Positions 42,736 to 51,173 of a stretch of DNA of 64,000 nucleotides are shown piece by piece (position 1 is the stretch's first letter; every line of letters begins with the position of its first letter). The position numbers and the translations under genes are program-made. The DNA is from Accumulibacter sp. (GTDB taxonomy: Bacteria; Pseudomonadota; Gammaproteobacteria; Burkholderiales; Rhodocyclaceae): NCBI RefSeq assembly GCF_023806565.1, contig NZ_JAMTDV010000062.1:25198-89197 (forward strand). Reading direction: 5' to 3'. The notes below the pieces were generated by a model, which had not been told where the DNA came from, made no database searches, and saw only the letters and a list, made by a program, of their open reading frames with translations.

Positions 42736-44403
42736 GTGCTACGCAGGGTGCATCAGGGTTTGCAACGATCGACCTGGCGTCTGCTAGGTCTGTTGGTGAG
42801 CATGCCGGCGGCAGTGGTGCTGTTCGGCAGCATCTTCATGGTCGCTTCGGAATACCTCGAGGGCCGGCAGCTCGATTTCTGGCAGAGTCTGGAATGGGCC
42901 TCGGAGACGCTGACGACTACTGGCTACGGTGCCTACGCGCCGTGGACACATCCGCTGATGATCGTCTTCGTCATCCTGACGCAGTTCGTCGGGATGTTCT
43001 TTCTCGTCCTCGTTTTTCCGTTCTATGTCATGCCCTACATCGAGGAGCGCTTCGAGGTGCGCCTGCCGCACGTGTTGCCGGAGATGCTTGGTAGCGTACT
43101 GTTCTATCGCTACGGGCCGGCGATCGAGGCACTGCTCGACGAGTTCCAGCGGACGGCCACACCCTTCGTCGTTTTCGAGGAAGACATGGAGCTCGCACGC
43201 AACCTGCGCAATCGAGGCTACGATGTGGTCTTCGGCAAGCTAGACGAAGAGCCTGAAGTGCTTTCGGGGGTCGAGCAGGCACGCGCCGTGGTCGCCAACG
43301 CCGATGACCACGGCAACGCGATCTGCATTCTGATTGCCCGCGAACGCGGTTTCAAAGGGCCGATTTACGCGCTGGCCGGCGATCCGCTGTACCGGCCTCC
43401 GATGCTGCAGGTTGGTGCCAGCGAGGTGTTCACCCCTTCGCATGTACTCGCGGCGGCTCTGGCGGCGCGTGCCAGCCGACGCATCAGCCCGCCGGCCGAG
43501 GGAATGCACCTGCTCGGCAGCCAGGTAGGGCTGGCCGAGTTCCGGGTGCGTGCCAGCAGCCCGCTCGCCGGCAAGCGGCTCGGTGATCTGCAGTTGCGAG
43601 TGCGCCATGGAGTAACCGTGATCGGGCAGTGGAGCTGCGGCTCGTTCCATAGTGCGAGCGGGCCCGATACGCGCATCGAGGCGGGAGCCATTCTCGTCGT
43701 CGTCGGCGCGCAGGCCAACCTGGCGAAAGTCGAGCGTCTGGCGCTGCCGATTCGTCGTCGCGGCCCGATCGTGCTCGCTGGTTACGGTGACGTCGGCAGA
43801 AAGTTCGTCGAGATGCTGCATGATGCCGGCGAAACGGCAATCGTGATCGACCGTGAGGCGGTGGCAGGCGTTGATGTGGTCGGCAACGTGCTCGAACTGG
43901 CGACGATGGAGCAGGCACGGGTGCGCGAGGCGAGCGCCGTCGTACTCGCCCTGAGCAACGACAGCGAAGGCGTTTTCGCCACCGCCGTCCTGCGCGATCG
44001 CGCCCCCGACGCACCGTTGATCGTGCGCGCCAACCGCGCGCAGAACATTCCCCGCCTGTACCAGGCGGGGGCCGATTTTGCCCTCTCCGTGGGTCAGGTC
44101 GCCGGCCAGATTCTGGCGTATCACTTGCGCGGCGAGCAGGCGGTTGCGGTCGAACATCGCCTCAAGTTCATTCGCGTCGCCGCCGGCCAGCTTGCCGGCG
44201 GTCATCCGTGGCGCGATCGGGTAAACGAGCGCACCGGGGCGGCAGTGGTCGCGGTCGAGCACCGCGGCAAGGTCTTCGTCGAGTTTGACGACGCCTTCAT
44301 GGTCGACCCGGACGACACCGTCTTCGTCTGCGGCACGCCGGGCGCTCTGGAGCAGTATCTGCGCGAATTCGCGACAACGCTGGTCGATACCCGGCGGGTC
44401 TGA
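42736..44403 (+). CDS. Potassium channel protein with two TrkA-N/TrkA-C (RCK) modules
   Basis: The 555-residue protein has two membrane helices (about 17-38 and 74-97) flanking a pore loop with the potassium selectivity sequence TTGYG at residues 61-65. Two cytoplasmic regulatory modules follow, each a NAD-binding RCK domain (first with PFVVFEEDMELARNLRNRGY, second with GPIVLAGYGDVGRKFVEML) plus a TrkA-C-type domain. It is probably a ligand-gated inner-membrane K+ channel. The start is GTG, preceded by a run of seven G bases. The gene converges on a CorA-like gene with six bases between stops. Confidence 0.85.
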   Translation: MLRRVHQGLQRSTWRLLGLLVSMPAAVVLFGSIFMVASEYLEGRQLDFWQSLEWASETLTTTGYGAYAPWTHPLMIVFVILTQFVGMFFLVLVFPFYVMPYIEERFEVRLPHVLPEMLGSVLFYRYGPAIEALLDEFQRTATPFVVFEEDMELARNLRNRGYDVVFGKLDEEPEVLSGVEQARAVVANADDHGNAICILIARERGFKGPIYALAGDPLYRPPMLQVGASEVFTPSHVLAAALAARASRRISPPAEGMHLLGSQVGLAEFRVRASSPLAGKRLGDLQLRVRHGVTVIGQWSCGSFHSASGPDTRIEAGAILVVVGAQANLAKVERLALPIRRRGPIVLAGYGDVGRKFVEMLHDAGETAIVIDREAVAGVDVVGNVLELATMEQARVREASAVVLALSNDSEGVFATAVLRDRAPDAPLIVRANRAQNIPRLYQAGADFALSVGQVAGQILAYHLRGEQAVAVEHRLKFIRVAAGQLAGGHPWRDRVNERTGAAVVAVEHRGKVFVEFDDAFMVDPDDTVFVCGTPGALEQYLREFATTLVDTRRV

Positions 44404-44409
44404 CGCCCA

Positions 44410-46074
44410 TCAGCCGGCGTCCGACGGCCTTTTTTTCCTGCGCCAAACGGATGCCAGTGTGGACAGCTTCTCGCGCGGCGAGAGGCGCTCATCCGACAAC
44501 GCTTCGAGGAAGTCGGACAGTCTCTTGGACTTGACGACGGCGTAGCCCGTGACGAGTGCAGACGGGATGAGCACCAGCAGGAAGAACAGGATGCGGTCGG
44601 GCAAGGGGTCGTCTGCGGCAGCGATCAGATTGATACCGAGGAAACCGGTGCTGATCGTCGCGATCAGGCCGGCGGTCGTCACCACGGTCAGTCGGACGAC
44701 CGTGTTCGCCTGCCGGCGCAGGCTGTCGCTGTCGAGGTACTGGCTCATGTCCTGAATTTCCTCGCGCAGCTCGCTATAAAGCGCTTCCGTGCCCAAGTGG
44801 TCGCGGGTCATGGCGAACAATGCTCGCGCCTGCGCCTGGTCGGAGATCTCGTGAAACCAGTAGCGATGGCTGAAGCGCAGGAAGACCTCGAGAATCTGCC
44901 GGATGGCGCGCTTGAACTGCTTGACTGATTCGGCGTTGCCGATATCGAGCCGATTGAGCGCCGTGACCAGGCGATCGGACAGCATCAACAGTGCCGCCTT
45001 GTGGAAGTGCGGGATCAGTGCCAGCAGGAAGAACTGGTGCCGAAACTGGCCGAGTAGACCTTTCTCCAGGCCGCTGAAATAGGGGTCGTGTGCGCTGCCG
45101 ACCATCACAAAGGCATGGCCACAGCTGAGCAGGCGGGTTCCCGGTTCCTCCGCCTGCGGATGCCAGAAGCGGTCGAAGCAATAGCGTGCTTCGAACCCAT
45201 CGAGGTGCTGGTCGGAGTAGGGTAGCGAACCCCTTTTCCCGGCTCCGGTGACCAGCACCAGGCGGGCGAAATCGCCACGGCTCAAGCTGTGTGGATCGTC
45301 CATCGCCAGATAGGAGAGCAGTGGCATGCGGTGATACTCGATCTGCCGGTAGCGGACCGGACCGTCCTCGGCGGAATGGTGGAGTACCAGTGGCCGCAGC
45401 AGGAATTCCCAGTGTGCGGAGAGGCATGGCGAACGGAAGCGGCCGACGAAGGACAGATACTTGTCGCGCTTCTCATAGTCGGACACCGCCAGCACTCGTC
45501 CGTCCGGCCCAAGCCACTCGGCGCGTTTGAGGCAATGGCCACCGCTGCCGTCATCATCCCAGTAGGGCGGATACGAACGACCGAAGCGGTACAGGGTTTC
45601 CTGCACCTGGCGGAGATCGAGGTCATCGGCGGCGATCTCGACGACGAGGATGACGACGTCGATGTCGTAGAAGAAGTACAGGTCGAGGCGCACGATTTCG
45701 AAGTCGATCGGTTCACCGCTTTCCTTGAAGGTCATCCTCGCTTTCGCCACGTCGTGGCGGCGGAAGACCCGGATAGGCGACTCACCGTACCTGGCAACCG
45801 TGTCATGGCCTCCGATCTCCCCATAGAGAAAGCGTTGCACGTAGGGGAGGAAGGTGACGAATTCGCTGTAATGGCGCTCGTGGAAGTGGCCGGGAGCCCC
45901 GGAAAACTCGTCGGCGAGTTCGCGCCACGGGTTGTCGGCGGTTTGTTGTTCGAGCATCTGCGAGTGGCTCGCGAACGGCGCCCTCTCGGCCAAAGGCATC
46001 AATTGAAGCGGCCATAGCAGGATCTGCCGGAAATGGCGGACGTGCTGCTCGCTGGCGTTGGTTCCTCGTTCCAT
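44410..46074 (-). CDS. CorA-like membrane protein, large N-terminal cytoplasmic domain
   Basis: The 554-residue protein is mostly soluble and ends in two membrane helices (about 473-495 and 503-525). The first of these ends in GFLGINL, resembling the GMN motif of CorA-type divalent-cation channels but without the exact GMN. The long acidic N-terminal domain (Tyr/Phe/Asp-rich) is typical of CorA-like proteins of betaproteobacteria. Cation transport is thus plausible, not proven. The ATG at 46074 follows GGAGGACTTGCAC and removes 26 unlikely residues. It is tail-to-tail with the potassium-channel gene. Confidence 0.65.
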   Translation of the reverse strand: MERGTNASEQHVRHFRQILLWPLQLMPLAERAPFASHSQMLEQQTADNPWRELADEFSGAPGHFHERHYSEFVTFLPYVQRFLYGEIGGHDTVARYGESPIRVFRRHDVAKARMTFKESGEPIDFEIVRLDLYFFYDIDVVILVVEIAADDLDLRQVQETLYRFGRSYPPYWDDDGSGGHCLKRAEWLGPDGRVLAVSDYEKRDKYLSFVGRFRSPCLSAHWEFLLRPLVLHHSAEDGPVRYRQIEYHRMPLLSYLAMDDPHSLSRGDFARLVLVTGAGKRGSLPYSDQHLDGFEARYCFDRFWHPQAEEPGTRLLSCGHAFVMVGSAHDPYFSGLEKGLLGQFRHQFFLLALIPHFHKAALLMLSDRLVTALNRLDIGNAESVKQFKRAIRQILEVFLRFSHRYWFHEISDQAQARALFAMTRDHLGTEALYSELREEIQDMSQYLDSDSLRRQANTVVRLTVVTTAGLIATISTGFLGINLIAAADDPLPDRILFFLLVLIPSALVTGYAVVKSKRLSDFLEALSDERLSPREKLSTLASVWRRKKRPSDAG

Positions 46075-46181
46075 GTGCAAGTCCTCCGGGGTGGACCGCA
46101 TGCTGACGGTATCTGTTCGGCAACTCCTGCTGGCTCGCAAGAGTAGCGTCAATCGACCCCGCTGTCAGCGGCTGTTGGCAG

Positions 46182-47099
46182 TCACCCTCGGATTTCGGCG
46201 AGCAGACGGGCGACCATGCGCTCGGCCTGGTGCAGGTAGCCGCTGCCGAACAGGTTCAGGTGATTCAGTACGTGGTAGAGGTTGTACAGCATCTTGCGCT
46301 GCGCGAAGCCGTCCGCCAGCGGCCACGCCTCGCGATAGGCGGCGTAAAAACTGTCGGGGAAGCCGCCGAACAGTTCGCTCATTGCCAGGTCGGTCTCGCG
46401 GTCGCCGAAATACACCGCTGGATCGAAAAGAGCCAGCAGTCCCGCATCGTCGATCGCCGCGTTGCCGTGCCACAGGTCACCGTGCAGCAGGCTGGGCTCC
46501 GGCCGATGGTCGACGAACAGTGCCGCGAGCGTTTCCGCCAGGCGTTCGCCGTCGGCAACCAGCCTCTTGTGCTGCGCGTCGCGTCTGGCGAGTTCGAGCT
46601 GTGGCAGCAGGCGCCTCCGGGCGAAAAAGAAGGGCCAGGCACGATGCTCGGCGTTATGTTGCGGTGTGCTGCCGATGAAGTTGTCCCGCCGCCAGCCGAA
46701 GTGGGAGCCCCGGATTCGGTGCAGAGCGGCCAACGCGTGCCCGGCTGCGATCCCGTGCGCACGTTCGCGCAGCGTCTGCAGGGGTAGATGCTCGAGCACC
46801 AGGAAGGCGTGCCGGTCACTCGCTCCGTGTCCCACGACGCGAGGCACGCGTAGTGCCGGGCATGCCGCCAGCGCGCTCAAGCCGTCGGCTTCGGCGGCAA
46901 ACATTGCCGTGAGGGTGACGTCGTTCACCTTCACGAAATAGCGGTTGCCGCCGCTCTCGACGAGAAGCGCTCGCGATATCGAACCACCGCCAATCTCGCT
47001 GACCGCGTCCACTCTCGCAGGCAACCCGGTGTCGTTGCCGATCGCTGTACTCAGGGCGGCAAGCAGTGCGGGATCGAGAGCGTGTCGCAGGGGATTCAT
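46182..47099 (-). CDS. Fructosamine/ketosamine kinase family protein
   Basis: The 305-residue product belongs to the fructosamine-3-kinase family, relatives of aminoglycoside phosphotransferases that phosphorylate sugars attached to proteins so the bond breaks. Visible marks are the N-terminal SEIGGGSISRALLVESGGNR with YFVKVN, the catalytic LLHGDLWHGNAAIDD, and the metal-binding LFDPAVYFGDRETDLAM. Most bacterial members have the form of YniA. The ATG at 47099 follows GGAAGCCG; a longer in-frame alternative has no ribosome-binding site. It is 107 bases from the CorA-like gene on the same strand. Confidence 0.9.
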   Translation of the reverse strand: MNPLRHALDPALLAALSTAIGNDTGLPARVDAVSEIGGGSISRALLVESGGNRYFVKVNDVTLTAMFAAEADGLSALAACPALRVPRVVGHGASDRHAFLVLEHLPLQTLRERAHGIAAGHALAALHRIRGSHFGWRRDNFIGSTPQHNAEHRAWPFFFARRRLLPQLELARRDAQHKRLVADGERLAETLAALFVDHRPEPSLLHGDLWHGNAAIDDAGLLALFDPAVYFGDRETDLAMSELFGGFPDSFYAAYREAWPLADGFAQRKMLYNLYHVLNHLNLFGSGYLHQAERMVARLLAEIRG

Positions 47100-47357
47100 C
47101 GGCTTCCGGTCGCCCTCGGTAGTCGACGCAAGCGCTCGCCGTGGCCGACGGGAGGCAGCGCCCGGGCTGCCGCCAGACCCTGGCCGAATAGCTTGCACGC
47201 GTCGCCAGGTTTACTCGCATCGGCGATTATGTTGTGATAGCAGGACGATTCCGGCGCCTTCACCAATTCGGTGGATCCGCGCCAGCAGTGTCGGCTCGGC
47301 CACCTCCCGAATCGGGTCATCGCTGGCATTCGTCTCGTCCCATTTTCGGAGCGCATC

Positions 47358-47663
47358 ATGAGAAAAATCTATCTGCCGCTAGTTTTCGCCTTCCTTGCTG
47401 TCGCCGTTGCGGCCTGCGGCCAAAAGGAAAACGCTGCGGCCAAGGTCGAAGCAGCGAAGGTCGAGGCCGCGAAGGTTGCCAACGAGGCGGCGCAGAAAGC
47501 CGACGACGCTGCCAAGAAGGCCGGAGCCGCCGTCGGCGCCGCAGCCGAAGCCACCAAGGAAGCTGGCAAGGAGATGGTCGCCAAGGCAGCCGATGCCACC
47601 AAGGAGGCAGCCGACGCAACCAAGGAAGCGGCCGACAAGGCAAAAGCGGCAGTCGGCAAGTAG
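47358..47663 (+). CDS. Small Ala/Lys-rich lipoprotein
   Basis: The 101-residue product has a lipoprotein signal (MRKIYLPLVFAFLAVAVAAC, lipidated C20). The mature part is made of alanine/lysine/glutamate repeats such as AAKVEAAKVEAAKVA and ATKEAADATKEAADK. This predicts a long helix or coiled coil, of the kind seen in several envelope-associated lipoproteins. No function can be assigned. The ATG follows GGAGCGCATC. The low complexity may mimic sequence similarity to histone H1-like proteins, which I do not claim. Confidence 0.75.
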   Translation: MRKIYLPLVFAFLAVAVAACGQKENAAAKVEAAKVEAAKVANEAAQKADDAAKKAGAAVGAAAEATKEAGKEMVAKAADATKEAADATKEAADKAKAAVGK

Positions 47664-47700
47664 TCACGCGCGGGCCGCACGACTCGCGCGAAAGGCCTTT

Positions 47701-47742
47701 GCCGTCCGCTGTCGTCGCCTTCGGCCGTCGGCAGCGGACGGC
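47701..47742. terminator. Strong hairpin between convergent genes
   Basis: GCCGTCCGCTG and CAGCGGACGGC are perfect 11-base inverted copies around a 20-base loop that itself contains GCC/GGC. It lies between the lipoprotein gene (plus) and the diguanylate cyclase gene (minus), so it could stop transcription from both sides. There is no clear T run on either side. Confidence 0.5.
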
Positions 47743-47773
47743 CCGAATCCTGCATTGGCAACGGTCGTGGCTG

Positions 47774-49261
47774 TCAACTGGTCTCGCCTGGTCGTACCGG
47801 GTGCTGTCCCTTTTGCCGCTTGTTGCCGGGAGCATTGTCCTGCGCCGCCGCTGGCCGCAAGTACGCGAAGAACTGGCGGTCTGCACCCAGCATGTGTTTG
47901 GTGACCACGTCGTAGGTGAGAAACTGGAACACTTCACCGACGCCCTGCCTGCCGCCGCGGTAGTCCTCGAGCAGTTTTTGCGCCTTGCTCGCGAGTTCCG
48001 CATGCAGGACCTTGTGCTCGGCGATACCCGGGAAACCTGCGGCGGCGACGATCGCTTCCTCGTCGCGAAAATGCTCCAGGACGTCGCCAATCAGGCGATC
48101 GACCATCACACCGACGCGATCGACGGATTGCTCGGAAAGGATCGCTCCGAGCAGTTCGTTGGCATCGGCAAACAACTGCCGGTGACCGTGGTCGATGCGT
48201 TCGTCGCCGCTCTCGAAAGCTGGGCGCCAGACCAGCTGGACGAAATTGGCGACGACGTATTCCGCAGTGCTCTCAGGCATCGTTGGGTCGGGCGCGAGCT
48301 GCACCTGATTGCGGCCCGATTCTTTTGCCCGGTAAAGTGCCTGGTCGGCGCGCTCGAACCACTCTTGCCAGTTTTCGCCGCGTTTGCATTCGGCGACACC
48401 AATGCTGACGGTCAGTCGTCCGACGACCGGAAAGGCCGCCGCGGCAATCTGTCGGCGCAAGCGCTCGGCCAGCGTCGCAGCCGCACTGCGCCGCGAGTTG
48501 GGACAGAGCACGACGAACTCTTCGCCACCCCAGCGTGCCAGTGAGTCGGTGCCGCGCAGTCTGAGCTGGACCAGCGAGGTCAGCGCCTGCAGTACCTGAT
48601 CGCCCGCAGGATGCCCGTGCTGATCGTTGATCCTCTTGAAAAAATCGACGTCGATGAGAAGCAGGCTGAGCGGCTGTTCGTAGCGGTCAAGGCGATCCAT
48701 TTCGTTGCGCACACACTCTTCCAAGCGTCGCCGGTTCCAGGCGCCGGTGAGACGGTCGGTGCTCGCCATCTGTTCCAGTTCGAGGACCGTCTGTTGCAGA
48801 TCGAAATGCGCCTGCTGCAAGCGGTCCAGCGCTTGCTGGATGGTTGCACTCCGCGGCGCGACGGAAAGGTGGTGAATCATCGAGGCAATCGCGCAAAGTT
48901 GCTTGCTGTCGGCACCAAGGATCGGCAGCTTCAGCCAGCGGTACTGGCTCGTCTGACCGTTGTCCGCCAGTGCGACTTCCAGCGATGCGGCGGCCGCGCC
49001 GTTGATGATGGTCTCGTCGCTGTGTGCCAGCGCTCTCAGCAACGGCGTCGGTAGCAGGTCGCTTTCCAGTTTGCCGGTCAGGCTCTCGGCGCCGGGGTGC
49101 AGGAGCCGAGTCATCACCCGGTTACCCAGTTGGTAGCGCCCGTCCAGCCCTTTTACGCCAAAGCCAAGGCCTTCGCCACTTGGCATCATCAGTGCCAACA
49201 GCCCCGACATCGGGATCATGCCGTCCCTGGCGAGAATCTCGTTCAATTCGTTTTCTTTCAT
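47774..49261 (-). CDS. Diguanylate cyclase with C-terminal hemerythrin domain
   Basis: The protein (495 residues from the ATG at 49261) has an N-terminal sensory region (about 1-140). A GGDEF domain follows with active-site RWGGEEFVVL and, five residues before it, an inhibitory RxxD site (RGTD). A C-terminal bacteriohemerythrin domain carries DHGHRQL, HFRDEE, EHKVLH and TKHMLGAD. It should make cyclic di-GMP in response to oxygen or redox state at a di-iron site. An ATG at 49279 would add six residues; neither start has a good ribosome-binding site. Cyclic di-GMP usually lowers motility, which is relevant next to a flagellar locus. Confidence 0.9.
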   Translation of the reverse strand: MKENELNEILARDGMIPMSGLLALMMPSGEGLGFGVKGLDGRYQLGNRVMTRLLHPGAESLTGKLESDLLPTPLLRALAHSDETIINGAAAASLEVALADNGQTSQYRWLKLPILGADSKQLCAIASMIHHLSVAPRSATIQQALDRLQQAHFDLQQTVLELEQMASTDRLTGAWNRRRLEECVRNEMDRLDRYEQPLSLLLIDVDFFKRINDQHGHPAGDQVLQALTSLVQLRLRGTDSLARWGGEEFVVLCPNSRRSAAATLAERLRRQIAAAAFPVVGRLTVSIGVAECKRGENWQEWFERADQALYRAKESGRNQVQLAPDPTMPESTAEYVVANFVQLVWRPAFESGDERIDHGHRQLFADANELLGAILSEQSVDRVGVMVDRLIGDVLEHFRDEEAIVAAAGFPGIAEHKVLHAELASKAQKLLEDYRGGRQGVGEVFQFLTYDVVTKHMLGADRQFFAYLRPAAAQDNAPGNKRQKGQHPVRPGETS

Positions 49262-49564
49262 CAGCGGGCAACTTTCCATGGTATGGTGTCGCTGGCCGAC
49301 CCCGTGCAAAACCGGTGGCGGCGCCAATGGCCAGGCAGTCGGTGGACCATTCTGCGATTCGCTGCGCTGCGCGGCAGTGACGCCGCGTTCTCGTCGTCTG
49401 GCATCGCCGCGTAGCGCGCGCCGTGCGTGGCGGAGCTTACCGCATTCCGGGGTCGAATTGAGTGCCCGACGACAATCCCGTTGCGCAACCGTGCCGAAAG
49501 ACCAGTCGCATGCCAGCCGACGCGCGTGCGGCGTCGTCCCGCGCGGAAGGATGACCGGGCAGGC
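49262..49564. other. Divergent intergenic region, no gene recognised
   Basis: About 300 GC-rich bases separate the diguanylate cyclase (minus) from the MATE exporter (plus). No promoter pair, RNA or repeat could be supported. Frames spanning it look non-coding. Confidence 0.45.
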
Positions 49565-50986
49565 ATGTCGGAGGATACTCCTGGCGGGATGCCCCCTTGC
49601 GCCCCGCCAGGGACAGGTAGTCCGTTCGGCCTCGTTCCTCACCGCCACGCCATGCTCGCCCTGCCGTCCCGCCTGATCCTCGCGCACGCCACGCCAGTCC
49701 TCATCGCCCAACTGGCGTCGATGGGGGTGATGGTCATTGACACGGTCCTGCTCGGTCACCATGCAACCACCGATCTGGCGGCGGTGGCGGTCGGCGGCGG
49801 CATCTATATCTCGGTGCTGTTTGCCCTGGCCGGCATCGTGCAGGCGGTGGCGCCGACCGTTGCGCAGCTGCACGGCGCGGGGCACGATCACGAAGTCGCC
49901 GGAGCGCTGCAGCAGGCATTCTGGCTGGGCATGCTGCTTGCCGTACCAGGCGCCGTGCTGCTGCTCAATCCGGCTTCCCTGCTGGCGCTATCGGATATCG
50001 ATACGGGCGTCGAAGAGCGGGCACGCGGCTATCTAGCATTGCTCGCGCTGGGCCTGCCGGCGGTTCTGTTCTATCGGACTTTCCATGCCTTTTGCAATGC
50101 CCTCGGCAGACCTCGCCCACTGCTGCTGATCAGCTTTGGCAGCACGCTGCTGCACGGTTTGATCGCCTGGTTGCTGGTCACCGGTCGTTGGGGTGGGGAG
50201 CCGCTCGGAGTGTTCGGTTGTGGCGTGGCGAACGCCACTGTCGGGTGGTTCTCGCTCCTTTGCGCCGTTGGCTACCTGCGTCACAGCAGGTCGCTGGCGC
50301 GCTACCGCCTTTTTTCCGACTGGCAGTTGCCACGCCGCAAGCCGCTCGGCGAGTTGTTTCGTCTCGGCTTGCCGATGGGCCTGTCACACCTTGTCGAAAT
50401 CTCCTCCTTTACGCTGATCGCGCTGTTCGTCGCGCAACTGGGAGCAACGGTCGTCGCCGGTCACCGCATCGTCGCCAACCTCGCGGCAATTTGCTACATG
50501 CTGCCGTTGGCGCTGGCCATCGCCACGCTGGCTCAGGTCGGGCAGGCTGCCGGTGCGCGCGACTGGCCGCGCGCCGAGCGCTCGATCGTTGCCGGATTGC
50601 TCTTGGCCGGGGGGCTGTCAGCCTTGCTCGGTCTTCTGCTGTGGTGGATCGCCGGGCCTCTGACAGCCGCCTACACGGACGACGTGGAAGTGCGCGCGGT
50701 GGCGGTGGGGCTACTCGGCTATGTTGCCTCCTATCAGTTTTTCGATGCGGTGCAGACGGTATCCGCGCACGCCTTGCGTGGATACCGGATCACCTTCCTG
50801 CCGATGTTGGTGCACGTCGGCTGCTTCTGGGGCGTCGGTCTGCTCGGGGGCCGGTGGCTGGCGTTTGCCGCGGCACCACCGATGGGGGCTGCGGGCTTCT
50901 GGCTGGCGTCGGTGTGCAGTCTGCTGTCTGCTGCGCTGCTGCTCGGCATCCTGCTCTGGCGCACGCAGCAGGTGGTCAAGCGCTAG
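49565..50986 (+). CDS. MATE-family multidrug/sodium antiporter (NorM-like)
   Basis: The protein (473 residues from the ATG at 49565) is very hydrophobic, with about twelve membrane segments arranged as two related halves, the form of multidrug and toxin extrusion transporters. Family-like sequence includes TTDLAAVAVGGGIYISVLFA, GIVQAVAPTVAQLHGAG and FRLGLPMGLSHLVEISSF. The ATG at 49652 would give 444 residues and start at the first membrane helix, so the start is uncertain. Substrate cannot be read from sequence. It precedes a chemoreceptor gene on the same strand after 187 bases. Confidence 0.88.
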   Translation: MSEDTPGGMPPCAPPGTGSPFGLVPHRHAMLALPSRLILAHATPVLIAQLASMGVMVIDTVLLGHHATTDLAAVAVGGGIYISVLFALAGIVQAVAPTVAQLHGAGHDHEVAGALQQAFWLGMLLAVPGAVLLLNPASLLALSDIDTGVEERARGYLALLALGLPAVLFYRTFHAFCNALGRPRPLLLISFGSTLLHGLIAWLLVTGRWGGEPLGVFGCGVANATVGWFSLLCAVGYLRHSRSLARYRLFSDWQLPRRKPLGELFRLGLPMGLSHLVEISSFTLIALFVAQLGATVVAGHRIVANLAAICYMLPLALAIATLAQVGQAAGARDWPRAERSIVAGLLLAGGLSALLGLLLWWIAGPLTAAYTDDVEVRAVAVGLLGYVASYQFFDAVQTVSAHALRGYRITFLPMLVHVGCFWGVGLLGGRWLAFAAAPPMGAAGFWLASVCSLLSAALLLGILLWRTQQVVKR

Positions 50987-51026
50987 CGCGGGATGGTGTC
51001 CGCAGCTGTCGGGGGCGGAGGAAGCC

Positions 51027-51054
51027 TAAAGCCTGCGGCGGAAATATCCGTTTA
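51027..51054 (+). promoter_or_regulatory. Possible sigma-28 promoter before the chemoreceptor
   Basis: TAAA at 51027-51030 is followed after 16 bases by TCCGTTTA, partly matching GCCGATAA, with one base more than the usual 15. Chemoreceptor genes are often controlled by FliA, so it fits the context but the match is weak. Confidence 0.3.
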
Positions 51055-51173
51055 CCTGGCGGGCGTTGATGGCGCACGTACGCGGCGGGATAGGCGCAGT
51101 GGCCCGGGATGGGCAACCAGCAATCCTTGACAGTGATGCGAAAATTCGGGAAGAATCCTCTAGGGGAGGTACC

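Noticed and set aside
47774-49891. Longer N-terminal extension (705 codons) of the diguanylate cyclase
   Set aside because: The added 200 or so residues are His/Arg/Gly-rich, run into the upstream exporter gene and show no domain; a start near 49261-49279 is more plausible.
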